Assembly: GCF_011762125.1 (NCBI RefSeq)
Contig: NZ_JAASQN010000002.1
Span: 248,001 to 312,000, forward strand
DNA length: 64,000 nucleotides
Direction of reading: 5' to 3'
DNA from: Sphingopyxis panaciterrae
GTDB lineage: Bacteria > Pseudomonadota > Alphaproteobacteria > Sphingomonadales > Sphingomonadaceae
In this document: positions 44,681 through 53,734 of the stretch, piece by piece
How positions within the stretch are numbered: the stretch's first letter is position 1
How the letters are laid out: the number at the start of each line of letters is the position of its first letter
Program-made: the position numbers and the translations under genes
The notes under the pieces: model-generated
The model's database searches: none
The model's input: the letters and a program-made list of their open reading frames with translations, nothing else
What the model was told of the DNA's origin: nothing

Positions 44681-44700
44681 TGCGAATGATTCTCAATAAC
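44681..44700. promoter_or_regulatory. Fur-box-like site
   Basis: GCGAATGATTCTCAATAAC resembles the GATAATGATTATCATTATC consensus, notably AATGAT and the TCTCAAT half. It sits in the only AT-rich part of this gap, 118 bases before the diguanylate cyclase start and 287 bases before the divergent methyltransferase-like gene. Neither target is a classic iron gene, so the call is tentative. Confidence 0.45.
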
Positions 44701-44817
44701 AAATATTCGATAGCGTAAGCAAATGATATCCCTACCTCTTTCCGGCCGCGCGAACGCGATCGCGATATCGGGCAGAAAACGGCTTAAATCTCACGATCCG
44801 CGCCCGTTAAATGTCGC

Positions 44818-45963
44818 ATGACCATCAAAGCGACATCATCGAACGAGCCGGTAGGGCGGCTCCTAGATTGGCTGGGGCTGCGCAACCCGCACAGCGGCGC
44901 CCCGATACGGGAGATCCCGCCGCCGGGGGGGCGGGCGACGGGCGATCTGGCGCAGCAGGCGCGGCATCGGCTCGCGCAGGCCATCATGTCCTTCCTGCTC
45001 GATCATGATCTCGACATATCGGCGTCCAACCTGTCGCTCGCGCACAGTGTTTTCTCGGGCACCAATCCCGGCCTGGCGCGCCGCATCAACGCCCGGATCG
45101 CGTCGGGCGAAGGCATCAGCCAGTCCTGGCTCGACGAACTCGCGAAAGAGGAAGCGGCCGCGCTCGACCATAGCGAAATCGACCGCATCGTCGCGCGCCT
45201 CGAATCGAACCTCGACGCCTTCCAGACCCACACCAAGGCGGCGCGCAGCGTCACCAGCGACTATGGCAGCGAACTCGAACGCCATGTCCTCGATCTCGAA
45301 CATCTCGAACATCTCGAACAGGTGCAAAAGACCGGCCAACTCGTGTCAAATCTCGCCGATCTTGCGAAAGTCATGCTCGAACGCACGCGCCGTGCCGAAG
45401 ATGATATGCGCAAGAGCGAGGACGAAGCCAAGGCGCTGCGCCGCAGCCTTGCGCGCGCGCGGCGCGATGCCGAAATCGACTATCTGACCGGCCTCCCCAA
45501 CCGCCGCGCCTTCGAAGTCCTGCTCGAACGCCACCACGCCGAAGCCCGCGGCGCGTGCGAACCGCTGAGCGTCGCCTTCTGCGACATCGATGAATTCAAG
45601 CGCGTTAACGACATTCACGGCCACGAAGCCGGCGACCGCGTAATCAAACTCATCGCCGATACACTATCGAAGATATCCGACGATCATTGCCATGTCGCGC
45701 GCCACGGGGGCGAGGAATTCGTCATGCTGTTCCGAGGTCTGCCGCCAAGTGAGGCAGCAAAGCGGCTCGACGAAGCGCGTCAGGAGCTCGCCGAACGGCG
45801 GCTGATCAACCGCAAGACAGACGAGCCGTTCGGCCAGATCACCTTCTCGGGCGGCGTCGCCGACGTCTTTGGTTATAGTGAAGTCCGCGAAGCGCTCAAA
45901 GCCGCCGACGACGCCCTCTATCGCGCGAAGCAGGCGGGGCGGAACCGGATCGAACTCGCCTAA
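44818..45963 (+). CDS. diguanylate cyclase (GGDEF domain) with novel N-terminal region
   Basis: 381 residues. The C-terminal GGDEF domain (about 217-380) has DYLTGLPNRRAF, CDIDEFKRVNDIHGHEAGD and the active signature GGEEF (297-301), so it should make cyclic di-GMP. The allosteric I-site RxxD is absent: the four residues at that spacing are DDHC. The N-terminal 200 residues are soluble, helical, with a coiled-coil-prone stretch (ERHVLDLEHLEHLEQVQ) before the GGDEF domain, and match no sensor I recognise. No ribosome site is obvious before the ATG. Convergent with the alcohol dehydrogenase gene with 22 bases between. Confidence 0.88.
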   Translation: MTIKATSSNEPVGRLLDWLGLRNPHSGAPIREIPPPGGRATGDLAQQARHRLAQAIMSFLLDHDLDISASNLSLAHSVFSGTNPGLARRINARIASGEGISQSWLDELAKEEAAALDHSEIDRIVARLESNLDAFQTHTKAARSVTSDYGSELERHVLDLEHLEHLEQVQKTGQLVSNLADLAKVMLERTRRAEDDMRKSEDEAKALRRSLARARRDAEIDYLTGLPNRRAFEVLLERHHAEARGACEPLSVAFCDIDEFKRVNDIHGHEAGDRVIKLIADTLSKISDDHCHVARHGGEEFVMLFRGLPPSEAAKRLDEARQELAERRLINRKTDEPFGQITFSGGVADVFGYSEVREALKAADDALYRAKQAGRNRIELA

Positions 45964-45985
45964 TCTCCTGACCGCCGGGCGCGGT

Positions 45986-47095
45986 TCAGGGGATCAGCAC
46001 AGCCTTGATGCACTCGCCGCGCGCTTGGGCGGCGATCGCATCGTTGATTTCGGCGAGCGGGAAGGTCTTGATCAGCCGATCGAACGGAAAGCGCCCGGCG
46101 GCGTGATGCGCGATCAGTTCGGGGATGAAGGTCTGCGGATCGCTGTCGCCCTCGATGATCCCGATGATGCGGTGCCCCGGCGTCATCAGCGCGGTGATGT
46201 TGACGCTGATCGCCGCATCGGCCTTCGCCGGCACCCCGACCAGCCCGATCGCACCATGGCTGCCGAGCGAGGCAAGCCCCGCCTCGATCACCTCGGTACG
46301 CCCGCTGCTGTCGAACCCGAAATCGACGCCCTCGGGCACCACCGCGCGGATCGCTGCCGCGATATCGCCGACGGCCGGGTCGATCACATGCGTCGCGCCC
46401 AGTTCCTCGCCGATCGTGCGCCGCGCCGCGACGGGCTCGACAAGGATGATCGTCGTACAGCCCTGGATCACTGCCCCCATCACCGCCGCGAGCCCGACCG
46501 GCCCGCCGCCGAAAATCGCGATGCTCGACCCCGCCGGGCAGGCCAGCGATCGCATCACCCCGCCTGCCCCGGTCTGGAACCCGCAGCCGAGTGGCCCCAG
46601 CAGTTCGAGCGGCGCCGCGCTGCCGTCCACCTTCACCACGTTACGCGCCCGCGTGATCGCATGGCTCGCAAAGGAAGACTGGCCGAAGAAATGCGACCCC
46701 ACCGGCCCCTCGGCGTCGGACAAAGCCTTCGATCCATCCTCGAGCCGCATCCCGGCATAGTTGAGCGGCACAAAGGTGCGGCAATAGCTCGGCAGCCCCT
46801 CGTCGCAGCGCGGACAGGCGCCGCAGCTCGAAAAGCCGAGGACGACCTCGTCGCCGACCGCCAGCCCGTCGACACCCTCGCCGACCGCCTCGATCACCCC
46901 GGCGCCTTCATGGCCGAGCACCGCGGGCAGCTGATAGGGAACGAACTGGTCGCGAAAGATCAGGTCGGTGTGGCAGAGGCCGACCCCGGCGATGCGTACC
47001 CGCACCTCGCCCGCGCGCGGGCCATCCAGTTCCAATGGCTCGATCGAAAAATCGGCGTGCGGCGCACGCGCCACCGCTGCGGTGCTCTGGGTCAT
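45986..47095 (-). CDS. zinc-dependent alcohol dehydrogenase (aryl/terpene-alcohol type)
   Basis: 369 residues of the medium-chain dehydrogenase family. Catalytic zinc ligands are in GLCHTDLIF and GHEGAGV; the structural zinc cysteines are in CGACPRCDEGLPSYC. The Rossmann motif is IFGGGPVGLAAVMGA, followed by an acidic residue (VEP) that favours NAD. The protein resembles benzyl-, geraniol- and related allylic alcohol dehydrogenases. It follows the AraC gene by 15 bases and closes an operon with TonB receptor and P450, so it probably oxidises an alcohol formed by that P450. Confidence 0.88.
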   Translation of the reverse strand: MTQSTAAVARAPHADFSIEPLELDGPRAGEVRVRIAGVGLCHTDLIFRDQFVPYQLPAVLGHEGAGVIEAVGEGVDGLAVGDEVVLGFSSCGACPRCDEGLPSYCRTFVPLNYAGMRLEDGSKALSDAEGPVGSHFFGQSSFASHAITRARNVVKVDGSAAPLELLGPLGCGFQTGAGGVMRSLACPAGSSIAIFGGGPVGLAAVMGAVIQGCTTIILVEPVAARRTIGEELGATHVIDPAVGDIAAAIRAVVPEGVDFGFDSSGRTEVIEAGLASLGSHGAIGLVGVPAKADAAISVNITALMTPGHRIIGIIEGDSDPQTFIPELIAHHAAGRFPFDRLIKTFPLAEINDAIAAQARGECIKAVLIP

Positions 47096-47110
47096 GTGTC
47101 CTCCGTAAGA

Positions 47111-47992
47111 TCAGTGCTGAAGTCGCCGTTCCTGCTGGCGATAATCGCTCGGCGCAATGCCGAACCAGGCGCGAAAGGCGCGGCTGAAATGACTCTGGCT
47201 GGTAAAGCCCGCCGCCTCGGACAAGGCGACCAGGCTAAGGTCGGTCTGGACGAGCATCTGCTGCGCGCGGTCGAGCCGCGCCTTCATCACATATTGGTGC
47301 GGCGAGATGCCCGTCGCTTTCTTGAACAGGCGGCAGAAATGCGACGGCGTGACCCCCGCGACCGCCGCCATCGCCTCAAGGCTATGTTCTTCCTCGGGAT
47401 GCGCGAGCACGGCGTTCATGATCTTGTGGAGGCGGTAGGCGGAGAAATCGGACACCGGAATATCGAGCGGATTGCCGTGCGCGGGTGGTCCCGACAGGAT
47501 ATGCGCCTTCAGCGCCCCCACCATTGCCGAAACATAGGCGGTCCGCTCCTCGGCCTGCGGAGCATAAAGCTCGGCGAGAATCTGCCGCGTCAGCGCGACA
47601 CCAAGCGGGTCGGCAAAGGCGAAGCGCATCCGGTTGAACTGTTCGGCATAGGGTTGCCCCGCCAGCACGTCCGACGACATCGACAGCGTCACGACGTCGA
47701 GCTCGCCGTCGACCAGCCATCCGGTCGGCTGTCCGGCGGGGACGATCGTCGCACAGCCGGGGATCGAACTCGTCTCGGTCCAGCCGTCGCGATCCCACGT
47801 CTTCACCTGCGGCTTACCGGCGATATGAACGGTGAAGATCGGCTGCGGCAGCGCCGGCAAGGTATAGCTGCCGACGAACTGGCGCCAGCGGCAAAGCGAC
47901 CAGCCATCGCCGATCGATCCCATCTCGACGTCGGGCGCGCGGCCGAGGACGTCGCAGATGATCTCCTTATTCTCCCATTCCGCTACCTGCAT
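47111..47992 (-). CDS. AraC-family transcriptional regulator
   Basis: 293 residues. The C-terminal double HTH (about 190-290) is typical: SLEAMAAVAGVTPSHFCRLF, FKKATGISPHQYVMKARL, then LSLVALSEAAGFTSQSHFSRAF and FGIAPSDYR. The N-terminal 185 residues should form the ligand-sensing part. It starts 3 bases after the P450 stop, so it is made with the operon it presumably activates; the effector is likely the imported compound or the P450 product. Confidence 0.9.
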   Translation of the reverse strand: MQVAEWENKEIICDVLGRAPDVEMGSIGDGWSLCRWRQFVGSYTLPALPQPIFTVHIAGKPQVKTWDRDGWTETSSIPGCATIVPAGQPTGWLVDGELDVVTLSMSSDVLAGQPYAEQFNRMRFAFADPLGVALTRQILAELYAPQAEERTAYVSAMVGALKAHILSGPPAHGNPLDIPVSDFSAYRLHKIMNAVLAHPEEEHSLEAMAAVAGVTPSHFCRLFKKATGISPHQYVMKARLDRAQQMLVQTDLSLVALSEAAGFTSQSHFSRAFRAWFGIAPSDYRQQERRLQH

Positions 47993-47995
47993 GAC

Positions 47996-49207
47996 CTATG
48001 TCACCAGCCTGACCTCGAGCCGTTTGAACCCGTTGATGAAGTTCGACCGCACCCGGCTGGGCGCGCCCGTCACTTCGAAGCGGCGAACATGCCGCGCCAT
48101 CGTCGCAAAGGCCAGCCGCAATTGCATCTCGGCAAGCCGCGACCCGACGCAGACATGCGTGCCCGCGCCAAAGGCGAGATGCTGGCGGACCGGACGCGTC
48201 ACGTCGAAGCGATCGGGATCCTCGAAAATCGACGGATCGCGGTTGCCGCCAGGGTAGAAGACAACCACCTTGTCGCCCTTGCGGATCTGCTGCCCTCCCA
48301 ATTCGGTATCGCGTGTCGCGGTGCGGCGCATGTGGATGACGGGGCTCGCATAGCGGACCATTTCCCTGACCGCGTTTGGCAACAGGCCGGGGTCGGCGCG
48401 GATGGCATCCCATTGATCGGGATTGTTCGCAAAGGCGATCAGGCTGTGATTGATCGAATTGCGCGTGGTTTCATTGCCGCCGACAAGCACGAGGATGAGG
48501 TTGCCGACGAAATCGCCGAGCGAAACCGGCTCGCCGTGTATCTCGGTGTTCGCAAGCAGCGAGGCGATGTCGGCACCCGGGTTCGCGCGGCGCTCCTCGA
48601 ACAGTGCGGAAGCAAATCCGATGAATTCCGCCATCACGGCCTGCATCGCTTCGGGCGACTGCCGAAAATCGGGATCATCCTCGCCGACAAAGGCATCGGT
48701 CCAACGGTGAAGATCGTGCCACATTTCGGCCGGAACGCCCAGCAGCTCGGCAAGGGTCAGCAGCGGCAGCGGAACGGTCAGCAGCGGCAGGATGTTCACC
48801 GTCTCGTTCAACGGCACATCAGCGAACAGCCGCTCGACGCGTTCGGCGATCCGCGCCTCGATCCCTTCGAGCCGCGCGGGCGACAGCGCGGGCATGATGA
48901 ACTTGCGATATTGGGTGTGCGTCGGCGGATCGTGCGAGATGAAGGGGATGCCGATCGCGGCCTCCCCCGCCCCCGTTAACCCGACCTCATTCTCGTTGAA
49001 GATACGATGCCCGCCATTTTCATGGGCCGAGGAGAAGAGATCGGCCTGCCGCGACACGGTCAGGATATCATCGAAGCCCAGTACCGCCCAGAAACCCGCG
49101 CCGTCGCTTTCGGGGTTCCAGTGGACCGAGCCCGCGGCACGCAGCGCCGCGACCTCGGCATAGGGCATGCCGCCGACATAAAGGTCGGGATCCTTGAGGT
49201 CGGTCAT
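47996..49207 (-). CDS. cytochrome P450 (CYP125/linalool-hydroxylase-like, soluble)
   Basis: 403 residues from the ATG at 49207, two bases after the receptor stop. I-helix VLVGGNETTRNSINH, the ExxR of AVREMVRYA and haem loop FGAGTHVCVGSRLAE with the ligand cysteine are complete. GNETTRNSI and the VFYPGGNRDPSIFEDP region resemble bacterial P450s that hydroxylate terminal carbons of sterol side chains or monoterpenes. It is soluble and needs ferredoxin and reductase, which are not encoded here. With the adjacent alcohol dehydrogenase it would convert a methyl group to alcohol then aldehyde. Confidence 0.9.
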   Translation of the reverse strand: MTDLKDPDLYVGGMPYAEVAALRAAGSVHWNPESDGAGFWAVLGFDDILTVSRQADLFSSAHENGGHRIFNENEVGLTGAGEAAIGIPFISHDPPTHTQYRKFIMPALSPARLEGIEARIAERVERLFADVPLNETVNILPLLTVPLPLLTLAELLGVPAEMWHDLHRWTDAFVGEDDPDFRQSPEAMQAVMAEFIGFASALFEERRANPGADIASLLANTEIHGEPVSLGDFVGNLILVLVGGNETTRNSINHSLIAFANNPDQWDAIRADPGLLPNAVREMVRYASPVIHMRRTATRDTELGGQQIRKGDKVVVFYPGGNRDPSIFEDPDRFDVTRPVRQHLAFGAGTHVCVGSRLAEMQLRLAFATMARHVRRFEVTGAPSRVRSNFINGFKRLEVRLVT

Positions 49208-49209
49208 CG

Positions 49210-51432
49210 TCAGAAGCTGTAGCGAACGCTGACGCCATACGTGCGCGGCGCGCTCGGGACGAGGAAGTTGAACGGCAACCCCGCCCCGCGCAAGTCGAGT
49301 CCATAGCCATAGGTCTTGCGGTCGAAGAGATTGTTCGCAAAGGCGCGAACCGTCAGCGCATCGTTCGACCAACTCAGCGAGGCATTGACCTTCGCATTCG
49401 CCCCCTGTTGCAACTCGCTGTTCACCTGCGGTGTGCCCGGCGCGTTGATCTCGTTGAACGGCGAATAAAATTGCCGGCTGGAATAAGCGACGTTCGGCGC
49501 AAAGGTCAGCGCGCCGCCGCCGATTTCAACCATGTCCCATTCGAAACCGAGCTGCGCGGTGAGTTTTGGCGCAAAAGGCAGCGAATTGCCCGACAGGTCG
49601 GCGCCCTGCAACGTCAGCTCTTTATATTTCGAGTGGAGCCAGCCCAGCGAGGCGTCGACGCGGAAGCCATCGGTGGGCCGCAGCGTGGTTTCGACTTCGA
49701 GCCCGTAAACCTCCGACGCCGGCGCGTTTACGAGGAAGGACACGGGCCCCGCCCGCGTGTCCTGCAGCTGCTGGTTCGAATAGTCATAATAGAAAGCCGA
49801 GGCGGCGTAGGTCAGCAGGCGCCCGCCCGCCCGGCCCTTGATCCCGATTTCATAGGCGTTGACCCGTTCGGGCTCGATATAGCCGATGCCCGCCGATGAG
49901 GTATAGCCGCCGCCATTGACCGCGCCGGCGCGGTAACCGCGATTGTAACTGGCATAGACGAGCGGGCCGTCGTCGAAGGTGTAGCTGAGCGCGATACGGC
50001 CGGTCAGCGCATTGTTGGTGTCGACCAGCGCAAAGCGCGCGTCCGGATCATAGGGACACGTGCCCGCAACCCCTGCGCAGGGCACCGTCGTCGCGAGCGG
50101 TGTTTGCGGATCGTCGACCCCGCCGACGAACAGATAGGCGAAGGCATCGTCGTAACGCGACTTATCCTTGGTGTAACGCGCGCCCAATGTCAGCACGAGC
50201 CGGTCGGCAAGATCGATGTCGGCTTGCCCGAACACCGCATAGCTTTTGCGGACCTGCCGGTAATGCTGGAAGAAACCGCCCGCCGGGGGCAGCGGCAGGT
50301 TGAACGTGTTGTTGGTGATATTGCGGTCCCAGCCATAGAAAAGCCCGCCGACAAAGGTGATGCCGTCGCCCTCATAATTGGCACGCAATTCCTGGCTGAA
50401 CTGGCGGTAGTTCGAGCGCCAGTTGATATCGAGCAGGTCGATCGGCGATCCGTCGGCCGCCTGCTGCAGATCCTGCTTGCCACCGTCATAGCTGGTGATC
50501 GAGGTCAGGCTGAGCGTGTCGCTGAGTTCGAGCGCGATATTCGCCGAGACGCCCCAGGCGTCGGTCCTGTTCTCGCCGATACGGTTCTCGTTCGTCTCGA
50601 AGAAGCCGAGGCCGGTGCGCACCGGTGCGAACCCGTGCACCGCCGCCTGCGTTCCCCGATCACGACCGGCATAGGCGCGCAGCACGATATCGAGCGTCTC
50701 GGTCGGCTTGACGCGCAGCGACGCGCGGCCCTGCAACGTGTCGACCGACGCCGCATCGCGGCCGCCGGGGAAGACATTCCTGATCTGCCCGTCGCCCTTG
50801 GCATAGTTCACCGCAAGGCGGAGCCCGGCGACATCTTCAGCCAGCGTCGCCTCGGCGGCGCCCTGCGCGGTGAAGGTGTCGTAATTGGCATATCCGACCT
50901 GCAGATAACCGTTAGTGCCCGAAAGCCCCGGCTTCTTCGTGATGAAGTTGACCGCGCCGCCCGTCGTGTTGCGGCCGAACAGCGTCCCCTGCGGCCCGCG
51001 CAGCACCTCGATCCGGTCGAGATCGAACAGCCCCATGCCGTGGCTGGTGCGCGGCGCCAGATAGACGTCGTCGAGATAGACGCCGACCGGCGAGGCCTGG
51101 TTGCTGTTATATTCGTTCGCCACCCCGATACCGCGCAGCGAGAAGTTCGGCTGCGTATTGCCATAGGGGCTGTTGATCTGAAGATTGGGGACGGCGCTGC
51201 CGAGTTGCGCCGAATTGGTGATGCCCCGGTCGGCCAGCGTGTCGCCGCCCAGCGCGGTGACCGCGAGCGGCACGTCGAGCAAAGACTGTTCGCGGCGCTG
51301 CGCGGTGACGACGATGTCGCCGTCGCTGGCGCCTTCATCGGCGGCCGGTGCAGCCCCTTGCGCCATCGCAAGGGTCGACGTCGAAACCGCAAGAAGCGTT
51401 AAGAATATGCGCGCAAAAGGCTGTGCAGCCAT
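49210..51432 (-). CDS. TonB-dependent outer-membrane receptor
   Basis: 740 residues with a signal ending LAMAQ. TonB box GDIVVTAQRREQSLLDVP, plug block LRGPQGTLFGRNTTGGAV and terminal VSVRYSF are standard. A strong GGGAGAAGGA precedes the ATG at 51432. It heads the receptor-P450-AraC-alcohol dehydrogenase operon, so it most likely takes in a terpenoid, steroid or similar hydrophobic compound. The 125-base gap upstream, shared with the end of the Rieske gene, shows no clear promoter. Confidence 0.93.
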   Translation of the reverse strand: MAAQPFARIFLTLLAVSTSTLAMAQGAAPAADEGASDGDIVVTAQRREQSLLDVPLAVTALGGDTLADRGITNSAQLGSAVPNLQINSPYGNTQPNFSLRGIGVANEYNSNQASPVGVYLDDVYLAPRTSHGMGLFDLDRIEVLRGPQGTLFGRNTTGGAVNFITKKPGLSGTNGYLQVGYANYDTFTAQGAAEATLAEDVAGLRLAVNYAKGDGQIRNVFPGGRDAASVDTLQGRASLRVKPTETLDIVLRAYAGRDRGTQAAVHGFAPVRTGLGFFETNENRIGENRTDAWGVSANIALELSDTLSLTSITSYDGGKQDLQQAADGSPIDLLDINWRSNYRQFSQELRANYEGDGITFVGGLFYGWDRNITNNTFNLPLPPAGGFFQHYRQVRKSYAVFGQADIDLADRLVLTLGARYTKDKSRYDDAFAYLFVGGVDDPQTPLATTVPCAGVAGTCPYDPDARFALVDTNNALTGRIALSYTFDDGPLVYASYNRGYRAGAVNGGGYTSSAGIGYIEPERVNAYEIGIKGRAGGRLLTYAASAFYYDYSNQQLQDTRAGPVSFLVNAPASEVYGLEVETTLRPTDGFRVDASLGWLHSKYKELTLQGADLSGNSLPFAPKLTAQLGFEWDMVEIGGGALTFAPNVAYSSRQFYSPFNEINAPGTPQVNSELQQGANAKVNASLSWSNDALTVRAFANNLFDRKTYGYGLDLRGAGLPFNFLVPSAPRTYGVSVRYSF

Positions 51433-51557
51433 GATCCTTCTCCCATAAACCGGGCCTCTGCGAGCCCTGTCAGAAGGAAAAACTAGCCCGGTGGACGCCG
51501 CATGGCTTTAGCGTGGCTCGCGGCGGGTTTTGACATTTCTTGCGCGCGGCGAGCTCC

Positions 51558-52574
51558 TCACAGCATCGCATCGACCGGCGTATCCTGCCCCGCCGGAATC
51601 GCCTCGCCCTGCCACAGGCGGAAGAGGCGGCTGCCCAATATATCCCCCGGCCCCGCGGCGAAGCGCGGGAAGCCGAAAGTCGTCATCACCTCCGACTGGC
51701 TCGCCAGCGCACGGCGATCCTGCGCGACGACGGGTGCGAGGAACAGTCGGATTGCTGCCTGCTTAAGCCACCCCGGCGCAATCCCGCGCGGCGTCGTGAA
51801 GCAGGCGAAGGGCATGAAGCTATCATCAGTCGCGGGCGTGAAAAAAGCGGTGACGCACAAGGTCAGCTTCTCCGGCCCCTCCCAGCGCGCCTGCACCGCC
51901 GTCGGCGGATGGTAGCGCGAAATGCTGCGCGACCGGTCGCGCTCGAGGAAGCGCGACATCAACCCCAGGTCGGGTTGCTGCTGCTCGATCACCATCGCGA
52001 TATCGCGGCCGCCGCTTTCGACGAGCAGCGACACGGGCAGCCTTTTGTCGCGGCGCCGGATGAAGCCATGATGCAGATGATTGGTGTGGAACGGGTCCAT
52101 CACATTTTCGATCGCATCGAACGCGCGCCCGCGCCACGTCCCCTGCTGCCACCAGAAATGATCGTGGCCCGCCGCGCCGAGCGTCGGCGGCAGCGGCGGT
52201 TCGGCTGGCGCATCGGCGCCGAGCGTGACGAAGATGCCGCCATGCCTCTCGGCGACACGCAGCGCATCGGCGCGCAGCCCTTCGGTCTTCTCGCCGTCGA
52301 TCCGGCATCCCGGTACCGCAAGACATGCACCCGCCGTGTCGAAGCGCCAGCCATGATAGGGGCATTCGATCCCGCCCTGACGGACGCGGCCCTCGGACAG
52401 CGGAAAATTGCGGTGCGGACAGCGATCGACGAGCGCCCCCGCCTTCCCCTGTGCCCGGAACAGGGCGATCGGCACGCCGCAGACCTTGAGCCCGCGCACG
52501 GTCCCTTCCTTGAGCTGCCGCGACAGCGCGACGAGGTGCCACGCGTTGCGGACGGCGTCGGGCAGCTTCATCAT
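51558..52574 (-). CDS. Rieske [2Fe-2S] oxygenase, ring-hydroxylating/tailoring type
   Basis: 338 residues. Rieske ligands are C52, H54, C71 and H74 (RCPHRNFPLSEG then ECPYHGW). The mononuclear iron motif DPFHTNHLHH gives D160, H163 and H168. Short length and single-subunit form place it with tailoring or demethylase-type Rieske oxygenases (such as those in pigment and antibiotic routes) more than with two-subunit dioxygenases. It overlaps the ATP-grasp gene (ATGATG junction) and is the last gene of the six-gene coupled operon. Its reductase is not encoded here. Confidence 0.88.
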   Translation of the reverse strand: MMKLPDAVRNAWHLVALSRQLKEGTVRGLKVCGVPIALFRAQGKAGALVDRCPHRNFPLSEGRVRQGGIECPYHGWRFDTAGACLAVPGCRIDGEKTEGLRADALRVAERHGGIFVTLGADAPAEPPLPPTLGAAGHDHFWWQQGTWRGRAFDAIENVMDPFHTNHLHHGFIRRRDKRLPVSLLVESGGRDIAMVIEQQQPDLGLMSRFLERDRSRSISRYHPPTAVQARWEGPEKLTLCVTAFFTPATDDSFMPFACFTTPRGIAPGWLKQAAIRLFLAPVVAQDRRALASQSEVMTTFGFPRFAAGPGDILGSRLFRLWQGEAIPAGQDTPVDAML

Positions 52575-53734
52575 GGCAGATCTTCTCCGTCCCACGCGAT
52601 ATCGGCGACCGTCGCGGCGCTGGCGCTGGTTCCGTCGGCCATGCCCTTGAAGGTGAATCCCAGTCCATCGATAAATGCGCCCAGCGCGGGCCGGCGATCG
52701 CCGGGCCGGCCGATCACGTCGCGGCCATTGCGCAGCGCCGCAACCCACCCGTGCAGATCGCGGCGGCGCAACGCCACGGCGAGACCGAAGCTGAGCATCG
52801 CGGGCAACAAGTGGCGCGGCTGCCCGTCACCCGCAAGGCATCCCTCCTCGCTGCCGTCGATGGAGGCGGCCAGCCTGCCCTCGCCCGCCAGGAAATGGAC
52901 GCCGCTCGTCGCGCGCGGGTTGCATTCGATCAGCCAGGGCTGGCCTGCGACGTCGAAGATCACGTCACAGGCGATCTGTCCCGTCAGCGACAGATGTCCG
53001 GCTAGCGTCACCGCGGCCTCGCGCAGTGCCGCCGCCCTCGCGCTATCCAGCGCCTCGAACCCGAAGCTCGCGCCTCCGCCGAGGCGCCAGTCGGAACGAT
53101 AGGCCGCGAAGGCGCGCAAAGCGCCATCGCGCGCGACGGCATAGAAACAGGCCTCGGAGCCGACGATACGGCGCTGCGCGATCCATGGGCGCTCGGCCGA
53201 CGGTCGAACGCCGCGCAACCTTTCGCGCGCCGGCCCGACCAACGCCGCCTCGCCGAACCGGCTGAAACAGGGCTTGAAAACCCACTCGCGCGACCGCCCG
53301 GAAAAAGCCGCGACATCGGCTTCATCTCTCAGAATATGGGTCTCAGGTACCGGCATGCCGAGCCTCGCGGCAAGGCGAGCGAAACGATATTTGTCATGTA
53401 GTTCGCGCAAGCTCGCAAGCGGGGACTGGAACAGCTTGCCAGCCAGCGGCCGGGCCAGTCCGGGCGCCGCGAGATAAAAGGCTTCCTCGCACGTCGGCAC
53501 CACCAGATCGACGTCATATTCTTCGACCAACTGCGCAATCCGCGCGGCGAAACCCGCCGGGTCGGCGCGCGGTGCGGGGTAGGATCGGAATGCCCCGGTG
53601 CGACCCGACCAGCCGCTGATCCGCGCGGGGACGCTATCGGCGCAGATGGTGCGATAGCCCGCGGCCGTAAAGTCGCGCGCGATATCAAGCGCCGCGGCGG
53701 CGCGCGCGCCGGTGACGAGCACCGTCCTAGCCAT
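52571..53734 (-). CDS. ATP-grasp family ligase
   Basis: 387 residues. The N-terminal ARTVLVTGARAAAALDIAR is a Rossmann-like preATP-grasp domain; the ATP-grasp domain follows with EWVFKPCFSRFGEAALV and the magnesium-binding block WLIECNPRATSGVHF. ATP-grasp enzymes join a carboxylate, via acyl phosphate, to an amine or thiol. No signal. It overlaps the adenylating-enzyme gene by 8 bases. With a CoA-ligase-like partner next door it probably forms an amide or ester bond in a secondary metabolite, but the substrates are unknown. Confidence 0.82.
   Translation of the reverse strand: MARTVLVTGARAAAALDIARDFTAAGYRTICADSVPARISGWSGRTGAFRSYPAPRADPAGFAARIAQLVEEYDVDLVVPTCEEAFYLAAPGLARPLAGKLFQSPLASLRELHDKYRFARLAARLGMPVPETHILRDEADVAAFSGRSREWVFKPCFSRFGEAALVGPARERLRGVRPSAERPWIAQRRIVGSEACFYAVARDGALRAFAAYRSDWRLGGGASFGFEALDSARAAALREAAVTLAGHLSLTGQIACDVIFDVAGQPWLIECNPRATSGVHFLAGEGRLAASIDGSEEGCLAGDGQPRHLLPAMLSFGLAVALRRRDLHGWVAALRNGRDVIGRPGDRRPALGAFIDGLGFTFKGMADGTSASAATVADIAWDGEDLP

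Larger units (their letters stand above)
44395..44817. other. 423-base intergenic region with palindromic repeat and Fur-like site
   Basis: The gap between the divergent methyltransferase-like and diguanylate cyclase genes contains the palindrome at 44472-44563 and, further right, an AT-rich stretch with a Fur-box-like sequence at 44681-44700. I see no credible small gene; the open frame across the palindrome is repeat-derived. Confidence 0.6.

Noticed and set aside
44437..44718. Possible small gene in the 44.4-44.8 kb gap
   Set aside because: The frame runs through the palindromic repeat and Fur-like site, has no ribosome site and no coherent protein pattern.
45869..48979. Very long open frame (1036 codons) on the plus strand
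   Set aside because: It lies antisense to alcohol dehydrogenase, AraC and P450 genes, each with intact motifs; its peptide is Arg/His/Asp-rich with no family features, typical of a shadow in high-GC codon bias.
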